5,184 nucleotides of DNA from Nostoc cf. edaphicum LEGE 07299 (GCF_015207245.1 NZ_JADEXF010000345.1:1-5184), one strand, 5' to 3'. Shown: positions 1 through 5,153, counted from the first letter of the stretch. The notes: generated by a model from the letters alone, not told the origin. Made by a program: numbers and translations.

Positions 1-9
1 GTACTGGAG

Positions 10-38
10 GCGATGCCTGCGGCGGGCGTAGCCATCGC
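10..38. repeat. GC-rich small dispersed repeat with dyad (cyanobacterial type)
   Basis: GCGATG (10-15) and CATCGC (33-38) form a 6-bp inverted repeat around a GC-rich centre containing CCTGCGGCGGGCG. This composition contrasts sharply with the AT-rich DNA around it and resembles the small dispersed repeats common in Nostoc and Anabaena intergenic DNA (family assignment from memory). The right arm runs into CTCTTTTT (38-45), so the dyad could also act as a rightward intrinsic terminator for a gene left of the window. That role is inference. Confidence 0.6.
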
Positions 39-151
39 TCTTTTTCACACAAGAAATATAGCCAATCCGTTAGTAATAATTATCCGTGTGGCTAAAGCAT
101 CAGTAATAAATTTGCTCTAAAAGGGGAAAGTAAGTTGTTGAAGTCAGATTT

Positions 152-1813
152 ATGAAGTTGACAGACTGGCCTGCTCTAGCTAACCAAAATACTCCAATTG
201 TGGCTGTGGAGTATCATACGCCTGACAGAATGCAGATATTACAGCAGTTTTACCATTGGGGTGAGGAGCGGTCTTTGTCAGTCTTTGTCTGGAATCCTGG
301 TTACTGTGGACTACAGCAATTAATTCACCATCAAGGTCAGTACATCTTGCAGTCAACTGACAGGGGTAAAGACGGGGACATTATTCAGTATCTTCTGGAG
401 GAATATCAACCAGGCATTTATTTACTGGAGGGAATGCTAAATGAGGGTGATGGTAGCAAAATAAGTCAAAAATGTAGCTATCAATTACTCAATGCCTGTC
501 ATCAAGCTCTCTGGAGTCAACAACGTCATTACTGGGTGTTATTGGAAACTTACGTTCAACTATCTCTAGAATTACAGCCTTTTATTCCTGTGCTATCAAA
601 TCCACTTCCAGATCAACAGCAGGTGCAGATAGTTGTGGAGCAGTTTTGTGATGCCTGGGTTGGCCGTAGTCATTCCCGGCTTCAGCAGTTTGCGGAGTGC
701 GATCGCGAAGCGCTGCTGCGAAGCGCAGATCGTGATCGCCGCGCTGTAACCGATCGCAATTCTTGGTTAAAGACAACAGAAAAAACATCAGCACTGCAAT
801 TGCTCTTTCGTGCCTGTCAGGGTTTACCCATAGGCGAGATCAATATGCTACTACAGCAATGTCTGGGTTTTGCAGAGCAGCTTGAGGAAATCTCCCAATT
901 AGTGCTAGAGCATAAAGTTAGTAAATTGCGGGGTCGGGGTTTAGAATACATTGCTCAACCGGATGTACCTTCAGCCGGGGGATTAGATTTGTTGGAGAAA
1001 AGGTTGGAAACTATTACCTGTCTACTTCAACCTAAAGCAAAGCAATATGGATTGAAGTTTCCCACTGGGATGCTCTTATGGGGGCCACCGGGTACTGGTA
1101 AAAGTCTCTCTGCCAAGTTAGCAGCTAAGAAAATGGGATTGCCACTGTTAGCAGCTAATTGGGGTGTACTACTGGGTGATCCTCATCCCGACAGAGCATT
1201 AAAGGAGTTTATTGCTTTGGTGACTTCCCTTTCTCCCTGCGTACTTTATTGGGATGACTTTGATAAAGGCTTTGCTGGCTGGGACTCCAATGCAGATGGA
1301 GGTGTGGCACGGCGGCTATCTGCGGCTTTACTAACTTGGATGCAAGAGCATCAAGAGCCAGTTTATACCATTGCTACTGTCAATCGCTTGTCAATGCTAC
1401 CTGCGGAATTAGTTCGCCGTTTTGATGATATCTTTTTTGTGGATTTACCCCATGAAGGGGCAAGATATGAAGTTTTCAATCTACATCTAGCTAAGTATTT
1501 TCCAGCTTTTCGAGACAATAACTCACCTTGGAGTGATGATCAATGGCGTAGACTGTTGGCTGAATATCGCATTTGCAGTCCGGCAGAAATTGGTAATGCA
1601 GTCCGTCGTTGTGCTGAAGAGGCTTTTTATCAAGGTAGACCAGGGGAAATTGAGTTTGAGGATTTGCTGAAACAGCGACAAGAATTCACACCAGCTATGG
1701 AGCGAGAGTCAGAACAGATACAGGCAATTCGCAATCAGGCTATTTATGCTAAACCTGTGGCTAGTCTAGATGTTTCTCGATTTGCTTATCAGCACCAAGA
1801 GTTATTTGGGTGA
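152..1813 (+). CDS. Ycf46-like AAA+ ATPase
   Basis: A 553-residue AAA+ ATPase, probably cytoplasmic; no signal peptide or membrane segment is seen. The N-terminal part (about 14-60, TPIVAVEYHT then VFVWNPG) resembles the N-terminus of Ycf46 proteins. The AAA module has Walker A GPPGTGKS (311-318), Walker B VLYWDDFDKGF (364-374), the stretch LTWMQE, sensor-1 N411, a candidate arginine finger at R422/R423 followed by FDDIFFVDLP, and a sensor-2-like helix SPAEIGNAVRRC. Two oddities stand out. The catalytic Walker B glutamate is Asp (D369). The usual LRKGRFD of Ycf46 is shortened to VRRFD. About 22 residues (183-205) are encoded by an inserted repeat. ATG 152 is the only start after the in-frame stop at 131, and there is no good Shine-Dalgarno. 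The 113-bp leader has AGTAATAA at 72-79 and 102-109. Ycf46 has been linked to photosynthesis/CO2 use in Synechocystis. This plasmid-type relative's role is unknown, and hydrolysis may be weak. The family call is fairly sure, the function is not. Confidence 0.85.
   Translation: MKLTDWPALANQNTPIVAVEYHTPDRMQILQQFYHWGEERSLSVFVWNPGYCGLQQLIHHQGQYILQSTDRGKDGDIIQYLLEEYQPGIYLLEGMLNEGDGSKISQKCSYQLLNACHQALWSQQRHYWVLLETYVQLSLELQPFIPVLSNPLPDQQQVQIVVEQFCDAWVGRSHSRLQQFAECDREALLRSADRDRRAVTDRNSWLKTTEKTSALQLLFRACQGLPIGEINMLLQQCLGFAEQLEEISQLVLEHKVSKLRGRGLEYIAQPDVPSAGGLDLLEKRLETITCLLQPKAKQYGLKFPTGMLLWGPPGTGKSLSAKLAAKKMGLPLLAANWGVLLGDPHPDRALKEFIALVTSLSPCVLYWDDFDKGFAGWDSNADGGVARRLSAALLTWMQEHQEPVYTIATVNRLSMLPAELVRRFDDIFFVDLPHEGARYEVFNLHLAKYFPAFRDNNSPWSDDQWRRLLAEYRICSPAEIGNAVRRCAEEAFYQGRPGEIEFEDLLKQRQEFTPAMERESEQIQAIRNQAIYAKPVASLDVSRFAYQHQELFG
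699..739. repeat. Small dispersed repeat inserted in frame in the AAA gene
   Basis: The segment starts with a perfect HIP1 octamer GCGATCGC (699-706) and holds GCGAAGCGC twice (705-713 and 718-726, 13 bp apart), then GATCGTGATCGC (728-739). A further CGATCGC follows at 751-757. It is much more GC-rich than the surrounding gene and encodes a charged, Arg/Asp-rich stretch, CDREALLRSADRDRRAVTDR, between the N-terminal region and the AAA module. The reading frame stays open. This fits insertion of a Nostoc-type small dispersed repeat at a tolerant linker. The exact boundaries cannot be fixed without an uninterrupted homologue. Confidence 0.6.
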
Positions 1814-1826
1814 GTCGAATGTAATT

Positions 1827-2042
1827 TTGGAAATTCAGTTTGTGTCGGATTTTAAAATGCCGATGGTAGAAGTATGGTTGGGATTATTGCTGGGTGGGTT
1901 TACATTAGAACAACGTGGTAATTTTTATCACAACCAAAATGCTGGGTGAAAAGCTCTTTAACTTCGACTGGTGACATCCTTGGGCGCTGACTCTAAGACT
2001 ACAGCAGGAGCTGACCAACCTCACGGAAGCCATATTTTTCCT
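1827..2042 (+). pseudogene. Possible decayed small gene downstream of the AAA gene
   Basis: No intact gene fits here, but two adjoining frames give protein-like peptides. From TTG 1827 one frame reads LEIQFVSDFKMPMVEVWLGL and on through GGFTLEQRGNFYHNQ to TGA at 1947-1949. The next frame, from about 1939, reads MLGEKLFNFDW, TGA (1972-1974), then HPWALTLRLQQELTNLTEAI up to the edge of the convergent RHH gene. One frameshift and one stop would join them into a protein of about 70 or more residues whose start lay close to the stop of the AAA gene, as a co-transcribed partner would. I do not recognise the family. It could instead be non-coding sequence that looks protein-like by chance. Confidence 0.3.
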
Positions 2043-2333
2043 TTACAAATCAAAATCAAGGCTGAAGGTTTGGTCATCAGAATCCTCTGGTTTAGAGTCT
2101 GTAGATGGCTGGAGAGTAGTCTGAATAAGTTGGTTTGACTCAGTATTAATCGGGGTAAAAGCTACTTGTTGAGTGGGGAATGTACCCTTTCTGAAAGCAA
2201 AATAACAATCAATGATAAAGTAAAGCGTCTCCAGGTAACTTTTACCTAATTGCTGTGATTCTGCAAATATCCGCTCACGGTAGCTATCTTTGATCCGAAC
2301 TTTTTCCGGTGTCAAGTCTTGTTTGTCTGTCAT
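2043..2333 (-). CDS. ParR-like ribbon-helix-helix adaptor of the actin-type partition system
   Basis: A 96-residue protein. Residues 10-15 (EKVRIK) look like the DNA-contacting beta strand, followed by two helices (about 16-29 and 31-47, with SYLETLYFIIDCYF) as in RHH repressors and ParR. The rest (50-96) looks disordered and ends in an acidic-hydrophobic tail, EDSDDQTFSLDFDL. Known ParR proteins bind a centromere through an N-terminal RHH and contact the end of the ParM filament through a C-terminal tail, and this layout matches. The gene begins 2 bp after the stop of the ParM-like gene, in the usual parM-parR order. A GGAAG lies 8 nt before its ATG. It probably also represses the operon from the repeats at 3416-3562. 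ParR sequences diverge strongly, so this call rests on fold pattern and context rather than on recognised homology. Confidence 0.75.
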   Translation of the reverse strand: MTDKQDLTPEKVRIKDSYRERIFAESQQLGKSYLETLYFIIDCYFAFRKGTFPTQQVAFTPINTESNQLIQTTLQPSTDSKPEDSDDQTFSLDFDL

Positions 2334-2335
2334 TG

Positions 2336-3298
2336 TTATAGCTTCCCAGATGTGTTTGGTGAATTCTTGCTGATAATGGTTTTTGCCATTTCTAGAAGCC
2401 CAAAAACATTAGCTTCCACTGGATTATCCAGAATTTTGAAACCGTTCTTTTCTAAGAGCTTCTTAAATCCAGGTAAGAGGCAACCTCCACCTATAGCCCA
2501 GATTTCATCCCCTTGGTGCTTGGCATCAAGTGTCAAGTTCACCACTTTCTTCAAGTATTTTTCATACCAATCTTTCAAACAAGCACTATATATATCTTTA
2601 ATATCGATGTCACGGCTGTACTTGGTATGTCCCATTTCCAGACAAAATCGGATTTTGGATGCATCCCCGATTTTTCCCCCATTTAGATGTTTCATTTTTT
2701 GGGAAATATCATCAATGAGAACTTCTACACCGATGGGGTAGGCGGTGTGAACTTCTCGCTTCCCCTGGTTGTAACGAGAATACAGAGTCGTTCCATTGCC
2801 AAAGTCTAAAATGGTTAATTTTTTCGGTAGTTGATGCCCAAATAATGCACCCATCCCCTCTAGTACAACTTTCAGCACTTCTACTTTCACGTCTGATTGT
2901 TTGCCAGCAAGTATTGGCTGATATTCCCCACTTAGTACTTTTTGCAATTCGTCAGCCAGACCTACATCATGTAAGCTGACGACTAATTTTAAGTGCCAAG
3001 CCTTACGGTGTGGTAGATGTGCCAATGCACCCAATAATGTCAACAACGCATTATTGACTTTGTTTTCATTGTTATCCGTGTTCCGGTCAAAATGATAACC
3101 TGTACGGAAAGCTGATTCTCCGACTGTGTAAGCAGTGCCGTTAAAAACTACTCGTCCGGGTACATCTTCCATCTCGGCATTGGTTATATAGCTGGGGACA
3201 CGAACTACTTCAAAGCCATCGACTAAAAGTTTTAGGCTTCCATAACCGTTATCAAAGCCAGCAGGAAAAATTTTTTGTAAGGTATGAATGTTCGACAT
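2336..3298 (-). CDS. ParM/StbA-family actin-like ATPase (plasmid segregation filament)
   Basis: A 320-residue actin-fold ATPase, close to ParM in size, expected to polymerise with nucleotide and push or pull plasmid copies apart in the cytoplasm. The three nucleotide-binding signatures are present: phosphate-1 AGFDNGYGSLK (13-23), phosphate-2 ILDFGNGTT (163-171) and the adenosine motif AIGGGCLLPG (268-277). The end NPVEANVFGLL (292-302) is like that of ParM/StbA proteins. The open frame extends upstream to TTG 3406, but the added 36 residues (rich in Phe, Leu and Pro) are unlike the family and lie next to the repeats. ATG 3298 places phosphate-1 near the N-terminus as expected. No Shine-Dalgarno precedes it (CCTTTCCCCCA then ATG), which is common in cyanobacteria. 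It is first in an operon with the ParR-like gene. Family membership is sure; the partition role follows from the operon. Confidence 0.88.
   Translation of the reverse strand: MSNIHTLQKIFPAGFDNGYGSLKLLVDGFEVVRVPSYITNAEMEDVPGRVVFNGTAYTVGESAFRTGYHFDRNTDNNENKVNNALLTLLGALAHLPHRKAWHLKLVVSLHDVGLADELQKVLSGEYQPILAGKQSDVKVEVLKVVLEGMGALFGHQLPKKLTILDFGNGTTLYSRYNQGKREVHTAYPIGVEVLIDDISQKMKHLNGGKIGDASKIRFCLEMGHTKYSRDIDIKDIYSACLKDWYEKYLKKVVNLTLDAKHQGDEIWAIGGGCLLPGFKKLLEKNGFKILDNPVEANVFGLLEMAKTIISKNSPNTSGKL
2342..2346 (-). promoter_or_regulatory. Ribosome binding site of the parR-like gene
   Basis: On the minus strand GGAAG lies 8 nt before ATG (2333-2331), inside the last codons of the ParM-like gene. It supports this start and tight translational coupling of the two genes. 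Confidence 0.55.
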
Positions 3299-3415
3299 TG
3301 GGGGAAAGGTAATACGGTTCAATTTGTAAAAGTTATCAGTTGAGAAGATATGGGGGAGCAAAGGAGAGAAGAATAAAATAACTACCTCTTTTTTCTCCAG
3401 CCTCAAGAGCTTATC

Positions 3416-3562
3416 ATACCCCCTTGGGGGCTAAGTGGGGTATAAAGTGTCAAACAGTCAAATATACCCCACAAAACACCCATATATACCCTATACAGGT
3501 GTCAAATACTCATCGAAGTCCTGAATCATTTTTGGGGTACATATAGCCCCTATAAAGCCCCC
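3416..3562. promoter_or_regulatory. Candidate centromere/operator of the actin-type system: TATA-CCCC box cluster
   Basis: About seven boxes combine a C/G run with TATA: ATACCCCC (3416-3423), GGGGTATA (3437-3444), TATACCCC (3463-3470), TATACCC (3485-3491), GGGGTA (3534-3539), TATAGCCCC (3542-3550) and TATAAAGCCCCC (3551-3562). They occur in both orientations, several as inverted pairs, and lie directly upstream of the leftward actin operon. Such clusters upstream of parM are typically ParR sites that serve as centromere and operator. The link to the RHH protein is inference. A CCCCCTTGGGGG dyad (3419-3430) is part of the cluster. The leftward promoter should be here or nearer the gene, but I see no convincing -35/-10 pair. 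Confidence 0.55.
3441..3506 (-). repeat. TTTGACAC direct repeats interleaved with the TATA-CCCC boxes
   Basis: Read on the minus strand, TTTGACACCTGTATA (3506-3492) and TTTGACACTTTATA (3454-3441) are direct repeats with starts 52 bp apart, near five helical turns, differing by one base of spacing. A partial copy, TTTGACTG, occurs at 3462-3455. TTGACA matches a -35 hexamer, but no -10 sits at proper spacing in either copy, so a protein-binding role is more likely than two promoters. Confidence 0.45.
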
Positions 3563-3576
3563 ATGAGCATTTGTGA

Positions 3577-3604
3577 AGTTTTATTTTATTCAGAAAATAA
3601 AACT
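3577..3604. repeat. Perfect AT-rich inverted repeat between the two repeat clusters
   Basis: AGTTTTATTTT (3577-3587) and AAAATAAAACT (3594-3604) are perfect 11-bp arms around the loop ATTCAG. The element lies at the boundary between the actin-side boxes and the ParA-side motif. It could be an insulating terminator, an easily melted site or a protein site. The stem has only one G-C pair, so it is a poor intrinsic terminator. A smaller dyad, ATTGCA (3615-3620)/TGCAAT (3627-3632), follows. Confidence 0.6.
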
Positions 3605-3629
3605 GGTTTACGAGATTGCACTATTATGC

Positions 3630-3856
3630 AATTTAGTTATTGTTGAATGACTAAATTCAGTCTTGACTAAAATTACCAACAAACAAATAGGACAAAAATC
3701 TATCTTTACATCTATCTTCTCGAAGGGTAGGACTTTTTGAGAGCTAAAGTAATGACTAAATAGCGTTAATTACAATTTAGTCATTTACAAATGACTAAAT
3801 TACATAATGACTAAATAACTTAAAAACAACATTATGCATTATGATATTGACTAATT
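3630..3856. promoter_or_regulatory. Candidate centromere/operator of the ParA-type system: ATGACTAAAT repeats
   Basis: The 10-mer ATGACTAAAT occurs perfectly at 3647-3656, 3752-3761, 3791-3800 and 3807-3816, and reversed (ATTTAGTCAT) at 3775-3784. Near copies are ATTTAGTTAT (3631-3640), TTGACTAAAAT (3664-3674) and ATTGACTAATTT (3846-3857 region). Three perfect copies (3775, 3791, 3807) are phased at 16 bp. The cluster ends a few bases before the ParA-like gene, so protein bound here would also control its transcription. RHH partners of small ParA proteins (ParG, omega, ParB of pB171) bind arrays of short repeats just like this. That the product of 4641-5099 is the binder is inference. No clear promoter hexamers stand out. 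Confidence 0.65.
3774..3801. repeat. Perfect 13-bp-arm palindrome within the ATGACTAAAT cluster
   Basis: AATTTAGTCATTT (3774-3786) and AAATGACTAAATT (3789-3801) are exact reverse complements separated by AC. The element consists of two motif copies facing each other, which would seat two RHH dimers symmetrically. It lies 62-110 bp upstream of the ParA-like start at 3884. Confidence 0.75.
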
Positions 3857-3883
3857 TACACAATGCTGCTGGTAGTCAGTAAA

Positions 3884-4648
3884 ATGTTAATTCTTACTTG
3901 TGCATCCTTGTCCGGTGGCCAGGGAAAAACAACTGTTGCAATCTTATTGGGTAGAATGCTTGCTCAAACAGGACAGCGTGTACTGATGATTGATGCCGAT
4001 CCCCAAGCGAACCTAACTTTTTACCTGGGGCACGAAGTTCAGCAGAATCAACCCACACTTCTAGAAGTTCTCAAAAAACAGATCAATACTGAAGACGGTA
4101 TTTACGAAATCGGAGAAAACCTATGGTTAATTCCTGCTGATGATGGATTAGATAATGCTCAAGAATTTTTGTCTGGGAGCGGTATGGGAGCTATTGTTTT
4201 GAGCAAACGCTTAAAAGAGGTATCAGATTTATTTCAATACTGCATTGTTGATGCGCCACCTCAGCGATCGCAAATCTGCCTTACATCGTTGGGGGCAGCT
4301 GACCATATCATCATTCCTGTAGAAGCATCATCCAAAGGTGTAAATTCTCTCATCCGAACTCTGAGTTTAGTTGAGGAACTTCAAGAAATTGATGCTTTTT
4401 CAGGGATAGTGCTTGGCATCTTGCCATTCAGAGATAAATGGGTAGGTAATAACCAAGTCGCACAAAGTAAGGCGAGTATCAGTGCAATGCGAACAATTGC
4501 CGAAGAAATAGTCGTTTTACCTTCAATTTTAGAATCTGAACAATTTAAAAAGGCCATAGATAAAGGTGTAAGTTTGTCCTCTCTAGGCTTTGAACAACTC
4601 GAAACTCCCTTCCAACAAATTATCGAGAGGTTACAAAAAAATGTCTGA
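3884..4648 (+). CDS. ParA/MinD-type partition ATPase lacking the signature lysine
   Basis: A 254-residue P-loop ATPase, the size of small (type Ib) ParA proteins, with no N-terminal HTH. The Walker A region is SLSGGQGKTT (8-17). The catalytic-loop lysine K15 is kept, but the family's signature lysine (KGGxxKT) is Ser10. A' is MIDADPQANLT (35-45), Walker B is CIVDAPPQ (120-127), followed by GAADHIIIPVEA (137-148). ParA proteins bind DNA nonspecifically as ATP dimers and are released by a centromere-bound partner, distributing plasmids over the nucleoid. The open frame also has ATG 3863 (7 more residues), but 3884 puts the first beta strand MLILTCAS at the N-terminus as in the family. Neither start has a strong Shine-Dalgarno. 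The gene ends in an 8-bp overlap with the next and holds a HIP1 octamer at 4264-4271. The partition role is well supported by context. A McdA-like positioning role is a less likely alternative. Confidence 0.87.
   Translation: MLILTCASLSGGQGKTTVAILLGRMLAQTGQRVLMIDADPQANLTFYLGHEVQQNQPTLLEVLKKQINTEDGIYEIGENLWLIPADDGLDNAQEFLSGSGMGAIVLSKRLKEVSDLFQYCIVDAPPQRSQICLTSLGAADHIIIPVEASSKGVNSLIRTLSLVEELQEIDAFSGIVLGILPFRDKWVGNNQVAQSKASISAMRTIAEEIVVLPSILESEQFKKAIDKGVSLSSLGFEQLETPFQQIIERLQKNV
4264..4271. repeat. HIP1 octamer GCGATCGC
   Basis: A perfect highly iterated palindrome typical of many cyanobacterial genomes, inside the ParA-like gene (codons around P126-S129). The only other perfect copy in the window is at 699-706. 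It supports a cyanobacterial host. Confidence 0.85.
4625..4630 (+). promoter_or_regulatory. Ribosome binding site deciding the start of the parB-like gene
   Basis: GAGAGG lies 10 nt before ATG 4641 within the 3' end of the ParA-like gene. It favours 4641 over the in-frame ATG at 4590, which would overlap the ParA-like gene by 59 bp. Confidence 0.6.
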
Positions 4649-5099
4649 TGTTTTTGAGCGCCTTAAGAAAAAGACACGTCCAAGTGTTCCAGCACGGGAT
4701 ACAACACTTGTAAAAGTACAACATGAGAATTTACTAAATGACCAAATTACTGAATTTAGTCATTTATCTGAGAAACCAAAACCGGATTTAGATAGTGAGG
4801 AAGTTATAAACGATAAGGTAAGCACTTCTAATCAAGAACAGCACTTAGAGTTACCGCAGATTATCAGGCGAACAATCAGGTTAGAACAGGACATTGATAC
4901 TAACCTAGATAGCCTTTGCAATGTAAATAAAATTACTAGAGATACTTTCCTAGAAGCTGCATTTCTCGTCTGCTCAGAAAATGAGGAATTATTGCAAGAG
5001 GTACTAAAGCAAGCTAGAAAACGTTATCAACAGCGTAAACAAGCTGGTGAACAACGCAAATTTCAGACATTGGCTAAGAAAATTAACGTTAACGATTAA
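4641..5099 (+). CDS. ParB-like centromere-binding partner (basic N-terminus, C-terminal RHH)
   Basis: A 152-residue protein in three parts. A basic N-terminus (MSDVFERLKKKTRPSVPARD, 1-20) resembles the short Lys/Arg peptides by which ParG, omega and similar partners stimulate ParA ATPases. A polar, probably disordered linker covers about 21-70. Then comes an RHH-like segment: strand RRTIRLEQ (76-83), helix DIDTNLDSLCNV (84-95), turn NKITR, helix DTFLEAAFLVC (101-111). A charged helix rich in Lys, Arg and Gln follows (115-147). It is translationally coupled to the ParA-like gene through the overlap ATGTCTGA. The expected job is binding the ATGACTAAAT repeats, loading plasmid onto ParA and repressing the operon. 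One repeat copy lies inside this gene (4749-4764). I do not recognise a named family; the role comes from architecture and position. Confidence 0.75.
   Translation: MSDVFERLKKKTRPSVPARDTTLVKVQHENLLNDQITEFSHLSEKPKPDLDSEEVINDKVSTSNQEQHLELPQIIRRTIRLEQDIDTNLDSLCNVNKITRDTFLEAAFLVCSENEELLQEVLKQARKRYQQRKQAGEQRKFQTLAKKINVND
4749..4764. repeat. Intragenic copy of the ParA-side repeat, inverted
   Basis: ACTGAATTTAGTCATT is the exact reverse complement of 3646-3661, a 16-nt match about 1.1 kb away that contains the perfect core ATTTAGTCAT (4754-4763). It lies in the linker codons of the parB-like gene (around T37-H41). A looser neighbour, TACTAAATGACC, spans about 4732-4743. It may be an extra binding site; chance cannot be excluded but is unlikely at this length. 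Confidence 0.6.
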
Positions 5100-5153
5100 G
5101 TTAACCCTAATCCATCCGTGAGAGGTTAAGGTAATTGCACAAATGTCCGTGAG
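5088..5153 (+). repeat. Short repeats at and after the end of the parB-like gene
   Basis: GTTAAC occurs at 5088-5093 and 5100-5105, TTAACC (5101-5106) pairs with GGTTAA (5124-5129), and TCCGTGAG is repeated directly at 5115-5122 and 5146-5153 (31 bp apart). The dyad lacks a GC-rich stem and a T-run, so it is not a convincing terminator. The TCCGTGAG pair might start a longer repeat array beyond the window. No gene is seen in 5100-5184. Confidence 0.35.

Noticed and set aside
582..794. Minus-strand open frame of 70 codons
   Set aside because: It is antisense to the AAA+ gene, crosses the inserted repeat, has no recognisable motif and no upstream signal.
1814..2042. Bidirectional terminator between the convergent genes
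   Set aside because: Only weak dyads such as GGAA/TTCC (about 2025-2041) are present, with no GC stem plus T-run.
2319..2741. Plus-strand open frame of 140 codons
   Set aside because: It is antisense to the ParM-like gene, whose three nucleotide-binding motifs show which strand codes. The peptide has no domain-like pattern.
3299..3406. TTG start at 3406 for the ParM-like protein
   Set aside because: The extra residues are unlike actin-family N-termini and no ribosome site is present. ATG 3298 places the phosphate-1 motif correctly.
3419..3430. CCCCCTTGGGGG as an intrinsic terminator
   Set aside because: No T-run follows on either strand, and it lies upstream of the operon among matching boxes, so it is better read as part of the operator cluster.
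3630..3857. CRISPR array
   Set aside because: The repeat is about 10-13 bp, occurs in both orientations and has irregular short spacing. No cas genes are near.
3848..3883. TTGACT (3848) as the -35 of the ParA-like gene promoter
   Set aside because: The nearest AT-rich hexamer downstream is too far away (about 24 bp) and would abut the start codon. TTGACT is better explained as a degenerate repeat copy.
4590..4640. ATG 4590 as start of the parB-like gene
   Set aside because: It would overlap the ParA-like gene by 59 bp, whereas ATG 4641 has GAGAGG 10 nt upstream and an 8-bp coupling overlap.
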